Assembly: GCA_003135055.1 (NCBI GenBank)
Contig: PLDF01000201.1
Coordinates: 1 to 64,000, forward strand
DNA length: 64,000 bases
Reading direction: 5' to 3'
Source of the DNA: Bryobacterales bacterium
Lineage (GTDB): Bacteria; Acidobacteriota; Terriglobia; Bryobacterales; Bryobacteraceae
Part shown: positions 9,701-18,481 of the stretch, piece by piece
How the letters are laid out: every line of letters starts with the position of its first letter
Position numbering within the stretch: the first letter of the stretch is position 1
Notes under the pieces: model-generated
Databases searched by the model: none
Seen by the model: the letters and a program-made list of their open reading frames with translations, nothing else
Told to the model about the DNA's origin: nothing
Made by a program: the position numbers and the translations under genes

Positions 9701-12634
9701 GGCCCGTCCACGCATCAGCAGGCGGGTTTGTACGCCGGGCTTCTGGTCGAGCCAAATGGCTCTACATGGACCATGCCCGATCCGAACGACCCGAGTAAGA
9801 CCCTCGCCATGGGCGACCGGGTGATCTCGCCGAATATGAACGACGGCGGGCCCACCAGTTGGCAGGCGAATATTCTCGCGGGCGCGAGCGGGGCCGACAG
9901 CTTCCGGGAATTCGCCCTGGAATTCGCGGATCTGCAACTGGCCTATATGCCCACGAGTAAGGCTAAGGGAGGAGGTTCGCCGGGCGGATGCGAAGTGCCG
10001 GACAATTCGACGTGCAACTTGTCCAAGTTCGGGTGGTACGAAAATTCCAGCGCTCCGTCCAATGGGAAGGTCATCAATCCGCCGTTGCTTTCAGGTGGAA
10101 CTATCACCACCCCTCAATTTGTTTCCGAGAGTTTCGACCTTGGGACATATTCCATCAACTATCGCAACGAACCGCTGCCGTTCCGGGCGTGGAATCCCGC
10201 GACGAAAGCGCCGGCATCCGGGAACGCGGGCGATTTATCCCATCTCTATGCATCCATCCCAAGGGAGGATGGCGCACTGAATTGCCAGCCGGATCAGACC
10301 TTCGCGCTGGGATATGCCGGTGGCGTCAACTGCGTGAAGAAGGGCAACGATCCGAGAATGTATCCGAAGCTTCTCGAAACCGGGCAGGACCTCACCGATC
10401 CTTATACGCCGCTACTGCGAGCCTATCAAAACGATAAGGTTCAGGTTCGGCTGCTGGTGGGCTCACACCTGGCGACGCACGATTTCAGCATTCAGGGAAT
10501 GAAGTGGCTGGCGGAGCCTTCCTACGCCGATTCCGGTTACCGGAACAATCAGGTGATGGGGATCTCGGAGCATTTCGAGCTGCTTTTCAGAGTCCCGCCA
10601 TCAAAAACCGACGCGGATTATATGTATCAAGCGGACGGCAGTTACCTGGGCCAGCAACACGGAATCTGGGGATTGCTGCGCGCCTACGACGGGAAAAACA
10701 AACAGCCCGGTTTAGATTATCTGCCTAACAATCCTACAGGAACCGGCCCGGCGCTTCCAGCCGGTTATTGTCCCGCGGGGTCGAACGGCGTTTCTTTCGA
10801 AGTGCATGCCCTGACGGCCGACCAGTTAAGCGGCAAGACCTTGACTTACAATGCCCGATTCGGTCTCTCTAACCCAAATGCGCTGGTGTACGTTGAGAGC
10901 AGCCGGCTTGCCGATACCAAAGCCGGCAAGATACCTATCGAACCTTTGGTATTGAGAGTTGGGGCTGGAGACTGCGTCCACGTCAAGATAGTGAACGATT
11001 TTACTCAGGGATCATCCGCTCAGTTTCCGCCTGCGCAGCCCACGTTCGGCGTCCTCGGACCGCCCAACCAGGTCTGGGGATCGATTCCGATTTTCAATTA
11101 CAATATCCGGCTGACGGCATCGAGGCAAGTGGGTCTCCACCCGCAGCTCCTGTCGTATGACGTGACCGACAGCAATGGCTTCAACATTGGCAAGAATCCC
11201 GATCAGACTGCCTGTAATCCCGCTACCGCGCAATGCGCCAAGACCGCGGAATACACGTGGTACGCAGGCGATCTCTTCGATCCGATTACCGGCGATTTCA
11301 AGCCCCATCCGGTAGAGTTCGGCGCGACCAACCTGCTTGCGTCCGATTCCATGTATCAGGGAGCGAACGGGTTAATAGGAGCGCTCATCGTAGAGCCGGC
11401 GGGCTTTAAGTTCCAGCCCGATATGACGTCACAGGTTTCTGGCCTGGTGAACTATCCGTCTGGTAAGTTCCGTGAGGGCGTTGTCATCACGCAGGATTAT
11501 ACATTCCAACGCTATAACATAGCCGGCAGTACGCCCGGCGCCACGACCACCGCGCCGTTCCCCGGTCTCACCGCCGTCAACTATGGCTCCGAGCCCTGGG
11601 ACTTGCGTTTTGGGGAAGGCGCCAATGGGTTGGGCAGAAGAGGCTTGAACAATGTTGACCAGACCTGTGGTCTCTCAAACCGCCTTGTGACCTTCATTCA
11701 GCCGGCGGCGGGCGGGCAGCAGCAGGCAACTCCCGCGAGCGGCGTTGGCGAACTGCAGACTCCCATCTTCACGGCTAATGCCGGGGATCCAATGCGCCTT
11801 CGCGTCCTCGACTCCGGCGGTCTGAATGAACTCGTTTTCGAATTACACGGGCACACATGGCCCGAGTTGCCTTATATTAAGGGATCCACTGAGATTGGCA
11901 ATAACCCGCTGGCGCAGCCGCAAGGCGCGCGGATGGGGCATGGCTCCAACAACCACTTCGATATCCTGCTCGATAGCGCGGGAGGCAAGGACGCTATTGC
12001 GGGCGACTATCTATACCGGTCCCGTCCCGCGCTTGGTTTCCGGTATGGCCTGTGGGGCGCATTCCGGGTTGCCGAGAAAGGCAAGGACGCGGTCTCGATC
12101 ACGGCGAATGTGACCAATACGCAGAAGACTCTGATCGGGTTCAATACCGTGAATCCTGAAACCGGTAAACTCGCCCTCAGCGTGGAGGTCTATGCGAATG
12201 GAACGGCCACCGGTTCCTCGTGCAGCGGACCGACCCCGCCGGTTTCGGTCAATGTGACTCAAACTTTAGTCTCGCTAGCTAAACCTCCAGGCTCGTGGAA
12301 GCTCCTGCTTCCTGTTGGTACTAACACCGTGTGCGTTAAATCCGCATCGGGTGGAGTTGCCAGTCTGGTCTTTCCGGGCGCTCCCAGCGATTTGAATGCT
12401 TCGTTCAAGAATGCGTGCACCTTGGCGCCCGGGCAGATTAGACTGCCGGCGCTGACGCCTGCCGAGACCCAGCGAAGGATTACGGAGACTCGAAACCATC
12501 GCCAGGAATTGAACAAATCCTTCGAAATGACGAGGATCGTGTCTAAGCAGGACGCCGATTTTAAGCGAGCTGACGCCGTCGCTTCGGACGCTCAGGAAAA
12601 GCAACTTACCCAGAGTATTCCGAAGAAGCAGTAA
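6761..12634 (+). CDS. Giant exported multicopper oxidase (1957 residues)
   Basis: A very large multicopper oxidase made of several cupredoxin-like domains. The ATG at 6761 is chosen over the GTG at 6701: it follows GGCGGAG at three bases and opens a signal peptide (MATSYRFSALIFLAFLPISV). Copper motifs: HHQHAHQW with H494/H496; HCHFYPHFAQGM with H543, C544, H545, H549 and M554, a perfect type 1 plus type 3 signature; QHIHL with H852/H854; THDHFGPSTHQQ with H977/H979. Thus four HxH pairs can build one trinuclear centre, but the Cys-containing domain comes before the last two pairs. Further cupredoxin remnants occur near 1240 (THDFSIQGMKW) and 1696 (LHGHTW). The size recalls MnxG/MofA-type manganese oxidases; the substrate is not proven. 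The C-terminus is charged and helical. Confidence 0.87.
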   Translation: MATSYRFSALIFLAFLPISVSEAQLGSERTVKAQVAAFDQVIVYNRLGAMQVSGMMFALLRDIVPSASSGQPQNISCAEQVCVPGKVQLRPSKRPRPIVLRMNVNDTLEVQFTNLLLPTKPATNSDTATTTRNASFHVTGLQLVKTILSDGSYVGANDSSIAPSPDIPSPGKATYFYRADKPGAYLVTSAAGMLGGTGAGQTSAGLFGAVNVEPAGAIWYRSQVTEAELKAVTTGKTAIGQPIVKDYEKVYPSGAVWPGKGNVKIAPNTPILAILNSDKEIVHSDLTAIVAGSKEGKFADHGEPVFRANPASPDRNWPWREFTIIYHSDFNATQAFQEMIGCQSCTNAQNTLAIANQAGVDDFAINYGIGGIGAEILANRFGVGPEGKCSECKFEEFFLSSWSVGDPAMVVDVPANQGTSRDSQVGKGTMIFDPPVVGTPDPGKNPFRYSANFKAQKAFFADDPSNVYHSYLNDHVKFQILSADSDLHHIHHQHAHQWLHTPDSDESTYLDSQAIGPGSSFTLEMTYGGSGNRNLTAGDSIFHCHFYPHFAQGMWALWRVHDVFEAGTEMQADGVTPTPDARALPDGEINTGTPIPAIVPIPSMPMPMMPSPLHISDGQVVYGTNDTDGSKVTQNPGFPFFIPGVPGQRAPAPPMDFAITNGAPMDGGLERHQTFTGTVTQYQTPYNFTKDTHTLIAHALDEQGNNVEKVAMAYMKQGSHPSFDSDNHSGIYKTNGLGPQQGAPFADPCPKVNPVPGEPESNIVYKAADIQVDAILNKKGWHNPQQRMLALWGDVGPTLFGDASGAKKAPEPFFFRANSNSCIEYWQTNLVPNYYELDNFQVRTPTDILGQHIHLVKFDVLASDGATNGFNYEDGTMSPQEVQERIAAINANGGLEVPGGPPRILTIKAPVYFCDQQNGPLAGKPQATFDQYCKVDASDLSKSGLWVGGQTTIQRWWADPLLNNFKTDRTLRTVFTHDHFGPSTHQQAGLYAGLLVEPNGSTWTMPDPNDPSKTLAMGDRVISPNMNDGGPTSWQANILAGASGADSFREFALEFADLQLAYMPTSKAKGGGSPGGCEVPDNSTCNLSKFGWYENSSAPSNGKVINPPLLSGGTITTPQFVSESFDLGTYSINYRNEPLPFRAWNPATKAPASGNAGDLSHLYASIPREDGALNCQPDQTFALGYAGGVNCVKKGNDPRMYPKLLETGQDLTDPYTPLLRAYQNDKVQVRLLVGSHLATHDFSIQGMKWLAEPSYADSGYRNNQVMGISEHFELLFRVPPSKTDADYMYQADGSYLGQQHGIWGLLRAYDGKNKQPGLDYLPNNPTGTGPALPAGYCPAGSNGVSFEVHALTADQLSGKTLTYNARFGLSNPNALVYVESSRLADTKAGKIPIEPLVLRVGAGDCVHVKIVNDFTQGSSAQFPPAQPTFGVLGPPNQVWGSIPIFNYNIRLTASRQVGLHPQLLSYDVTDSNGFNIGKNPDQTACNPATAQCAKTAEYTWYAGDLFDPITGDFKPHPVEFGATNLLASDSMYQGANGLIGALIVEPAGFKFQPDMTSQVSGLVNYPSGKFREGVVITQDYTFQRYNIAGSTPGATTTAPFPGLTAVNYGSEPWDLRFGEGANGLGRRGLNNVDQTCGLSNRLVTFIQPAAGGQQQATPASGVGELQTPIFTANAGDPMRLRVLDSGGLNELVFELHGHTWPELPYIKGSTEIGNNPLAQPQGARMGHGSNNHFDILLDSAGGKDAIAGDYLYRSRPALGFRYGLWGAFRVAEKGKDAVSITANVTNTQKTLIGFNTVNPETGKLALSVEVYANGTATGSSCSGPTPPVSVNVTQTLVSLAKPPGSWKLLLPVGTNTVCVKSASGGVASLVFPGAPSDLNASFKNACTLAPGQIRLPALTPAETQRRITETRNHRQELNKSFEMTRIVSKQDADFKRADAVASDAQEKQLTQSIPKKQ

Positions 12635-12652
12635 GCATCGCCGAAATCGCCA

Positions 12653-13507
12653 ATGAGTCTGCCCCTGGTCTCGGTGGTCATTCCATCCTGGAACCGCGCA
12701 GGTCTGCTGGGTGACGCCATCGAGAGCGCCCTTGCCCAGCAGTACGCGCGGTTGCAGGTGATCGTAATCGACGACGGGTCCACGGATGAAACCCGATCCC
12801 TGATGGCTCGTTACCCGGACGTCGATTACATTTATCAGGACCACCAGGGTTCGGCCTCCGCGCGAAATACGGGCATCGATCATGCCCGTGGCGAGTACCT
12901 GGCTTTCCTCGATTCCGACGATCTGTGGCTTCCCGGCAAGCTTCAAACCGAACTGGAAATGTTCCGGGCTTACCCGGCGGCGCGCGCCGTCATTTCGGAC
13001 AGCGAACACTGGCTGCAGGAAACCAGAGTGCGCACTTCGCGCTTTGAGGCGACCGGCCTTGGGTCGGCCACGGAGCCTTGGCTCCTTCCCCGCGACACTA
13101 CCTTATGGGTGGACGTCAGCCTGTTCAGCACATGCTGCCTGATACTCGAACGCGGTGTGCTGGAAACCGTCGGACGGCCTGTTTTCGAACCTGCGCTCGG
13201 GGCGAATGAGGATTGGGATTTTGAAATCCGAATGTACCAGGCATGCGAGGTGCTGGTCTACCCCCGCGTGCTGGGCAAAGTCCGGCGCTATCCGGATAAT
13301 ACCAGGGGCGGCCGGGCGCTTCCGGGGACCAAACCGACGGTTGAACAACTGATCGGCGCGGCCACCCGCCATAGAAATATCATGCGGCGGGCTCAATGTC
13401 TGCCGGGTCTAACACAGTATCAGATGCAGAGACTTCAGTCGAAGATCGTCAGCCTGGACCAGCGAATCGCCGAGCTCGATTGCGTGCCGGTGCCCGGCGC
13501 CCCATAA
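12653..13507 (+). CDS. Family 2 glycosyltransferase
   Basis: A 284-residue GT-A fold enzyme. The N-terminal VSVVIPSWNRAGLLGDAI and IDDGSTDET bind the nucleotide sugar, FLDSDDLW at about residue 86 supplies the metal-binding DxD, and NEDWDFEIRM near 185 is the typical ED catalytic-base motif. There is no signal peptide or membrane helix, so it should act on the cytoplasmic face. It starts 18 bases after the multicopper oxidase, so the two may be cotranscribed even though their functions appear unrelated. Two further glycosyltransferase genes follow on the same strand. Confidence 0.9.
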   Translation: MSLPLVSVVIPSWNRAGLLGDAIESALAQQYARLQVIVIDDGSTDETRSLMARYPDVDYIYQDHQGSASARNTGIDHARGEYLAFLDSDDLWLPGKLQTELEMFRAYPAARAVISDSEHWLQETRVRTSRFEATGLGSATEPWLLPRDTTLWVDVSLFSTCCLILERGVLETVGRPVFEPALGANEDWDFEIRMYQACEVLVYPRVLGKVRRYPDNTRGGRALPGTKPTVEQLIGAATRHRNIMRRAQCLPGLTQYQMQRLQSKIVSLDQRIAELDCVPVPGAP

Positions 13508-13556
13508 ACTCGTAGCTGAAAAAATCAAAAAGTAGTAAGATCGCAGATTAGCTCGT

Positions 13557-14483
13557 ATGGTCTGCCCCCAACCCATTATGATGGGCGCGTCTCAGCCCGA
13601 TTGGCGCACCCGTAAGGTTGCGATCGTAATCCCTTTCCGGAATCAGGTTTCCTATCTGATTAGAACCCTCGAATCGGTGGCTGCGACGCAAACCGGCGCC
13701 TTCGACGTCCACGTAATTCTGATCGACAATGCATCGGACGAAGCGCTGGATACAGGGCTCGTGGAAGCCATGGGTCTGCGCTACACGCTGATTCGCAACC
13801 GCCGCAACCGCGCGGTGTCTCAGCCCTGGAACCTGGGGCTCCGCCTCGGGTTTTACGAACATGCGGCCGAGGCCGTGTGCCTGCTGAATTCCGACGTTGT
13901 GCTGGGTGAAGGCTGGGTTGAACATTGTGTCAGCGCGCTCGACCGCGGAGCTTACTGCTCATTTCCGTTCTGTTACACCGAAGGCGGCGAAGTGACGCCC
14001 GACTTTTACGAACGCGCCCGGCAGGCGTCGCAAGGGCGGTTCCATCAGGCTTATTTCAACGTCCTTTTGCGAAGACAGCATGCGCCCGGAGAAGACTATT
14101 ACGCCGACCCGCATTTCGACCTGACATGCGACCCTGTCGATATGCACGAATCGGATGGATTCAACGGTTACTGCTTCTGGCTGTCCCGGCAGTGCATTGA
14201 GGACCTCGGGTATATAGACCAGAACATGGCGATTTGTTATTCCGACACCGATTACCGTAACCGGCTGCTCACTTCCGGCCACGCTCCCATTTGCGTACAC
14301 TCCTGCCTGTCGCATCATTTTCTCAGCCGGACTCTGCGCTCGTTTATGAAGACTTACCGCGGCAAGCGCCGCCTGGCGCGCGACAAGGAGCATTTCCAGA
14401 GGAAGTGGCCTTCGGACTACGATCGGGCCTGGAGAATCCATTGCATAGGCGAATTGGCGCGTGACCGGCATGCCACAGCGTAA
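13557..14483 (+). CDS. Family 2 glycosyltransferase
   Basis: A 308-residue GT2 protein. VAIVIPFRNQVSYLIRTLES and LIDNASDEALD form the nucleotide-binding half; LLNSDVVLGEGWV carries the metal-binding acidic pair, and MAICYSDTDYRNRL near residue 225 is in the position of the acceptor-side acidic motif. The C-terminal basic stretch TYRGKRRLARDKEHF resembles the tail of rhamnosyl- and galactofuranosyltransferase-like GT2 enzymes. The start at ATG 13557 adds a short unstructured leader (MVCPQPIMMGA); an ATG eight codons later is also possible. Part of a three-gene run with its neighbours. Confidence 0.87.
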   Translation: MVCPQPIMMGASQPDWRTRKVAIVIPFRNQVSYLIRTLESVAATQTGAFDVHVILIDNASDEALDTGLVEAMGLRYTLIRNRRNRAVSQPWNLGLRLGFYEHAAEAVCLLNSDVVLGEGWVEHCVSALDRGAYCSFPFCYTEGGEVTPDFYERARQASQGRFHQAYFNVLLRRQHAPGEDYYADPHFDLTCDPVDMHESDGFNGYCFWLSRQCIEDLGYIDQNMAICYSDTDYRNRLLTSGHAPICVHSCLSHHFLSRTLRSFMKTYRGKRRLARDKEHFQRKWPSDYDRAWRIHCIGELARDRHATA

Positions 14484-15435
14484 CTCTCCGCGCATCTATT
14501 ACTACACTCCCGATCACGACGTACCCAGTTGGGGCATCGGCATGCTGCACAACCATGTCCGGTTGTTGCGGCGCAATGGAATCAATGCGTGCGTATTGCA
14601 CGATCGTCACCCCTTCCGGATTTCGTGGTTCAAATCGCAGGTCCCCCGCATCTATCTGGACACGAAAGAATTCAAGCCGGAACGGCAAGACATTCTGGTG
14701 GTCCCGGAGGTAGTGGCATCGAGGAAACAACTGCGGCGCTTTCAATGCCGGCGGGTGGTATTTGTGCAAGGCAGCTCGCTGATCACGCTCGGCCTCGCGC
14801 CCGATCGCACTTACCAATCGCTTGGGTACGAATCGGCGATCGCGGTGATGCCGCATGTGAAGGCCATTCTCGACCGGCATTTTTTCATCGCCACGGCATG
14901 CGTGCCGCCCTGCATCGCACCTTATTTCTATATGGATCGGGAGCGCCTCGAAAGGAACCCCCGAAAGCGCCGGATCGTGCTGTTTCCCAAACGCGGGTCG
15001 GACGATTACCACACCCTCGAAAGGGTTCTCAGAGACCGATTGGAGCCGCGGGGTTGGGATCTGATCGAGATCGTCGACAGAAGCCACCGGCAGGTCGCGC
15101 GGCTCTTCCGCGAGGCGGCCTTTCATGTCAACGTCAATTCGCAGGAGTCGCTGAATGCCACTGTCGCCGAAGCCATGGCGGCTGGGTGCATCCCGATCTG
15201 CTACGACGCTTACGGCGGGCTCGACTACCTGATCGCGGGAGTGAACGCATATGTGGTGCCCAATCGCCATGTCTTCCCGCTGATCGACAAAGTTCTCGAC
15301 CTGACCGGCCGGTATGACGCGATGCGGGACGAGCTGGCCGAAGTCCGCCGCAACGGAATCGAAACGGCGCTCGCGTACACTGAGAAGGTCACGGAAAAGG
15401 CGCTTCTCGATTGCTACCGGCAGCTCCTCGGTTAG
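14470..15435 (+). CDS. GT4-like (GT-B fold) glycosyltransferase
   Basis: A 321-residue protein with the C-terminal half of a GT-B glycosyltransferase: RRIVLFPKRGSDDYHTL opens the donor domain, and FHVNVNSQESLNATVAEAMA followed by GCIPICYDAYGGLDYL is the E-x7-E-like donor-sugar segment of family 4 enzymes. The N-terminal half (RIYYYTPDHDVPSWGIGMLH) is short for the family. The ATG at 14470 overlaps the preceding gene by 14 bases; a GTG at 14461 would add three residues and cannot be excluded. Overlap suggests translational coupling with the GT2 gene upstream. Confidence 0.78.
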   Translation: MPQRNSPRIYYYTPDHDVPSWGIGMLHNHVRLLRRNGINACVLHDRHPFRISWFKSQVPRIYLDTKEFKPERQDILVVPEVVASRKQLRRFQCRRVVFVQGSSLITLGLAPDRTYQSLGYESAIAVMPHVKAILDRHFFIATACVPPCIAPYFYMDRERLERNPRKRRIVLFPKRGSDDYHTLERVLRDRLEPRGWDLIEIVDRSHRQVARLFREAAFHVNVNSQESLNATVAEAMAAGCIPICYDAYGGLDYLIAGVNAYVVPNRHVFPLIDKVLDLTGRYDAMRDELAEVRRNGIETALAYTEKVTEKALLDCYRQLLG

Positions 15436-15639
15436 TTAGCGTTATACGGCCCGCAACGAAAAGTTTGTTCTCGTTGTGTTCGCAAGTCCATTCAATCGCC
15501 CGCCGCGCCTTCTGGTCTGTGACTCGCTCCCCTCCACGAGCAGGGTTAGCTCAGGATTTTCCCTAAGTTAACCCGGGTAGAGATCGCTGACGCGCCAAAG
15601 TCACGGACCTGTTCAATCCGGCGCCGCCGTTGGCAAGGC

Positions 15640-15682
15640 TGACTTCTGACTTCTGTCTCCCAACTCCTGACTCCTGTCTCCC
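15640..15682. repeat. Imperfect tandem repeat, two units of about 22 bases
   Basis: Two adjacent pyrimidine-rich units, TGACTTCTGACTTCTGTCTC plus CC (15640-15661) and AACTCCTGACTCCTGTCTC plus CC (15662-15682), differ at few positions. They lie in the 280-base gap between converging glycosyltransferase genes. No coding function is apparent. Confidence 0.6.
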
Positions 15683-15713
15683 ATATCCCGCAGGGATATC
15701 AGGGCGAAGCCCT
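15683..15713. terminator. Tandem hairpins between converging genes
   Basis: ATATCCC-GCA-GGGATAT (15683-15699) and AGGGC-GAA-GCCCT (15701-15713) are perfect back-to-back stem-loops immediately before the stop codon of the minus-strand GT4 gene and about 250 bases after the plus-strand GT stop. The position between converging genes suggests a two-way terminator, but no T tract follows, so a dispersed palindromic repeat is an alternative reading. Confidence 0.4.
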
Positions 15714-15715
15714 GG

Positions 15716-16645
15716 TTAGCGGGCCGCCAATACCGCTTCATACTCGCGAACATATCCTTGCGCCATTACGCGGTGGTGGAACGTCTTCATTGCCCATTGG
15801 CGGCAATCGAGCGGGGCAATATCGGCGACGCGACGCGCCGCGTAGAGGTATTCTTCGTCGCTCGAACATACGAATCCGACTTTAGCATTCACCACCTCCG
15901 GGCATGCTCCCCGCGAGCTGCAGATTACCGGAGTGCCCGACATCAGAGCCTCCGCCATCACCATCCCGAAGCCTTCGTTCCACTGTGTGGGAAACAGGAA
16001 GGCGTTCGCATAAGCGAAGAGCTTCGCCTTCTCCGTCCCCCAGACTTCACCCACATAGCGAACCCGATTCTCGCGGCAGAAATCGACGAAGCGTTCCACT
16101 ACGCCGGGCGTCTGGCTTGAACCCGCGAGAATCAGTGGCAATCGGGCTTCCCGCGCGATCTCCACGGACTTTTCGAGGCCTTTCTGCATGGCCCGTTCGA
16201 GGCCGCATACGAACAGCATGTAATTCCGTTTGCGGCTGCTGAACATCAATTCGGAGGGGTCGACGCCATTCAGTACATAACGTTCCCTTCCGTAGGTGTG
16301 CGCCAGGTTTTGAGACACGTAGACGCAGTGCTCCGTGTTGATGCTTCGGTCCATATCGTAAATCGCGACATCCGTATGGCAGGTGCGCAGATACGGAACG
16401 GGCAAGGGACCCAGCCGCTCCAGGACGTGATAATCGCGGACATGAACGATATCCACGTCCCACCGCGGGGCCGGAACATAAGTCACTCCCGGCGGAAGCG
16501 GCAGAGACGGCTGCTGCTCAATATAGTAGAAGACCGAATGTCCCAGTTCGGCTAGGCCTTTGGCCAGAAAATCGAGCACGCGGCAGCCGGCGGGCCCGCC
16601 TACGCTTGCGGGATAACGATGGTCGGATACGATGAGCACTCTCAT
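15716..16645 (-). CDS. GT4-like glycosyltransferase (paralogue of 26622-27632)
   Basis: A 309-residue GT-B enzyme. The N-terminus MRVLIVSDHRYPASVGGPAG and LAKGLAELGHSVFYY are the acceptor-domain Rossmann start; the donor domain carries YMLFVCGLERAMQKGLEKSV, then FPTQWNEGFGMVMAEALMSG followed by TPVICSSRGACPEV, with the GFG..E pattern typical of GT4. Over much of its length it parallels the gene at 26622-27632 (shared SEHRYP/SDHRYP start, RYVLNG.DPS, GTPVICS.(R/K)GACPEV, and a GY(V/I)REYEA ending), so the two are clear paralogues on opposite strands. It is last in a minus-strand run of three genes with the acetyltransferase-like and deacetylase genes. Confidence 0.87.
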   Translation of the reverse strand: MRVLIVSDHRYPASVGGPAGCRVLDFLAKGLAELGHSVFYYIEQQPSLPLPPGVTYVPAPRWDVDIVHVRDYHVLERLGPLPVPYLRTCHTDVAIYDMDRSINTEHCVYVSQNLAHTYGRERYVLNGVDPSELMFSSRKRNYMLFVCGLERAMQKGLEKSVEIAREARLPLILAGSSQTPGVVERFVDFCRENRVRYVGEVWGTEKAKLFAYANAFLFPTQWNEGFGMVMAEALMSGTPVICSSRGACPEVVNAKVGFVCSSDEEYLYAARRVADIAPLDCRQWAMKTFHHRVMAQGYVREYEAVLAAR

Positions 16646-16650
16646 ATGGC

Positions 16651-17604
16651 TTAGCCGGCTCCCGATACGACAACCGAACCCCGCGCAACCGCTCCGGCTG
16701 CATTGGCGAACCTTTCTTTATAGGCGGCTTTGGCAAACCCGAGGTCGATTCCGGAGATTCCATTTGCGGCGGCGTTGCGCGTAATTTCCATCAGTAGCAT
16801 AAGACCCGGCGAATAGCGGGCGAACTCGATCCGGTAGCAGGGAAACCAATAGTGAAGCACCGTGGATGAGCATATGCCGAAGTGGGCGGACATAAGCTGG
16901 TCGCCCGCGCGCAACTCGGAAAGCACGCCGTCGCAGCCGGAACCGCGGCCCCGGTGCAGGCGCTCGATGACGTTGGCGATCCATTGCGTCTCAAAAACGT
17001 CGGGAATGCGGGTGCGGCGGTATTGAGCGGACTTGCACTCAAGCAGCGCCCGTAAGGCGGCCGGATCGCCGGCGTGCCAGGTGAACCGCACGGCGCCCAC
17101 TTCTCTTTCCGCCTTGCGGCGCATGCTCACAAGACGGATGGGTAACTGCGATCCGGAAGCGGTCAGCCAATCGTGGTAGTGGCCGAAGCCCGCGGATAGA
17201 TCGATCGAAGCAGTCGGTGTAATTGTCGACTGCCACGGGTCGAAGATCCGCTGCGAAACAGGGACACAGCGAAAGTCCCATCGTTGCAGACCGCATCCCC
17301 GCAATAATTCCACGGCCCCACACTCCAGTGACTCCGGCGAAACAACTCCGTGATAATCGCAAATCCTCATGCCGATCGGATGGCCTGCGCGATCCCGATC
17401 GCGGTGAAACGGAAAGAAGCCTTCGATCCTGCCTGCCTGCTCGATCACCGCGGTAAATGCGTCGTCCCGTTCGGCGGCTACCGCGCCCGCAAACTCCGGA
17501 GCGAAGAATGGACTTCTCAACCCGGTATTCGACGCCTGGATCGTACGCCACCGATCGATGTCGTTCCCGCTCAACTCACCGGTCCGGACGACTTCAACCC
17601 GCAT
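16651..17604 (-). CDS. GNAT-fold acyltransferase (CelD/FemAB-like)
   Basis: A 317-residue protein with the outline of a CelD/BcsL or FemAB-related GNAT acyltransferase: an N-terminal half with RSPFFAPEFAGAVAAER, and a C-terminal GNAT half containing ISAHFGI-like LMSAHFGICSSTVLHYW, YSPGLMLLMEITRNAAANG and GIDLGFAKAAYKERFAN. Such proteins occur in polysaccharide clusters and may acylate sugars. It sits 5 bases before the GT4 gene and overlaps the YdjC-like gene by 11 bases, so the three are one transcription unit. The exact acyl donor and acceptor are unknown. Confidence 0.75.
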   Translation of the reverse strand: MRVEVVRTGELSGNDIDRWRTIQASNTGLRSPFFAPEFAGAVAAERDDAFTAVIEQAGRIEGFFPFHRDRDRAGHPIGMRICDYHGVVSPESLECGAVELLRGCGLQRWDFRCVPVSQRIFDPWQSTITPTASIDLSAGFGHYHDWLTASGSQLPIRLVSMRRKAEREVGAVRFTWHAGDPAALRALLECKSAQYRRTRIPDVFETQWIANVIERLHRGRGSGCDGVLSELRAGDQLMSAHFGICSSTVLHYWFPCYRIEFARYSPGLMLLMEITRNAAANGISGIDLGFAKAAYKERFANAAGAVARGSVVVSGAG

Positions 17605-18481
17605 AGAGCGCCGTGCGCAACTCCCGATAGCCGATCAGTTCGACGCCCGCGGCGCGAATGTACCCGGGAAGGCGAGCGTCGCGTAACGCCTCATAATCCG
17701 CCACTCGATTGCGCCAGCCTGCAGGCGTAATTGCGCGGAGCTCGGCCGAATCCCGGGAGGGGTGTATCAGTAAGTGGTTAACTCCCGGGCGGAGTCCCGA
17801 TAAAGCCGCCCGGATCTGGCCGGCTCTCTCCGCGGGCCGGGCGGAGTCGAGGATCACAACGTTATCGATGGGCAGGAAACCCGAGCGCTGGAGGCGTTCG
17901 AGTATTGGCGGGGCGAGTTCCATGTCCTCTCGCGGGAACAGTACGTCCTCCCAGGCCGATGGCCACAGCAAAGCCGGAAGCCGGAATTGCCGTGCGAGGC
18001 CGACATAGCTCTCGATATATCGCGGCGACAGACACGCGAACATGTGCGTGTCGATATGAGTCAGGTCGACGCCTGCGGCCAGAGCGCGTTCGATCTGCGC
18101 GCGCATTTCGGCCTCCACCGCGTCCGGTTTAGCCGATCCGTTCAGGCCGCCGCGATCCCGGTGAAAATACCCGCTTGCGTCGGTCAGCCCGCTGCAAGGT
18201 CCGGGCCTCGATACCGGGCTCCAGCGATAAGGGCTCCATTCGCTTGTGAGTGTAAGATGGGCTCCCAGATCGATGTCCGCACGTCCGGAACAGTATTGCG
18301 CCACGGCCGGGAACCAGGGGCAGGGAGTCATCGCCGAACCTGAAGAGACCGTGCCGGCCTCAGTCAGTTCCTGAAATGCCGAAACCGAGGCCTCGCACAT
18401 TCCGACATCGTCGGCGTGCAGAACCAGCAGACGTGCGTCTGGCGCCCGCCCGAGAAGAGGTAGCCACGCGCTTCCGCTCAT
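17594..18481 (-). CDS. ChbG/YdjC-like carbohydrate deacetylase
   Basis: A 295-residue protein of the YdjC/ChbG deacetylase superfamily, which removes acetyl groups from N-acetylated sugars using a divalent metal. Visible active-site elements are LHADDVGMC (adjacent aspartates at 24-25), DLGAHLTLTSEW (His of the HLT motif) and DLTHIDTHMF (H-x-D-x-H), spaced as in the family. No signal peptide is seen. It is the first gene of a minus-strand run that continues with a GNAT-fold acyltransferase and a GT4 enzyme, so it may deacetylate a glycan intermediate that is then re-acylated; the latter is inference. Confidence 0.83.
   Translation of the reverse strand: MSGSAWLPLLGRAPDARLLVLHADDVGMCEASVSAFQELTEAGTVSSGSAMTPCPWFPAVAQYCSGRADIDLGAHLTLTSEWSPYRWSPVSRPGPCSGLTDASGYFHRDRGGLNGSAKPDAVEAEMRAQIERALAAGVDLTHIDTHMFACLSPRYIESYVGLARQFRLPALLWPSAWEDVLFPREDMELAPPILERLQRSGFLPIDNVVILDSARPAERAGQIRAALSGLRPGVNHLLIHPSRDSAELRAITPAGWRNRVADYEALRDARLPGYIRAAGVELIGYRELRTALYAG

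Noticed and set aside
7367-9937. 856-codon antisense frame under the multicopper oxidase
   Set aside because: Long antisense frames arise from GC-rich codon use; composition is Arg/Val-rich with no domain, and the plus strand has clear copper motifs.
6761-12634. Naming the large oxidase as a manganese oxidase
   Set aside because: Size and motif layout are suggestive, but substrate residues cannot be judged by eye, so only multicopper oxidase is claimed.
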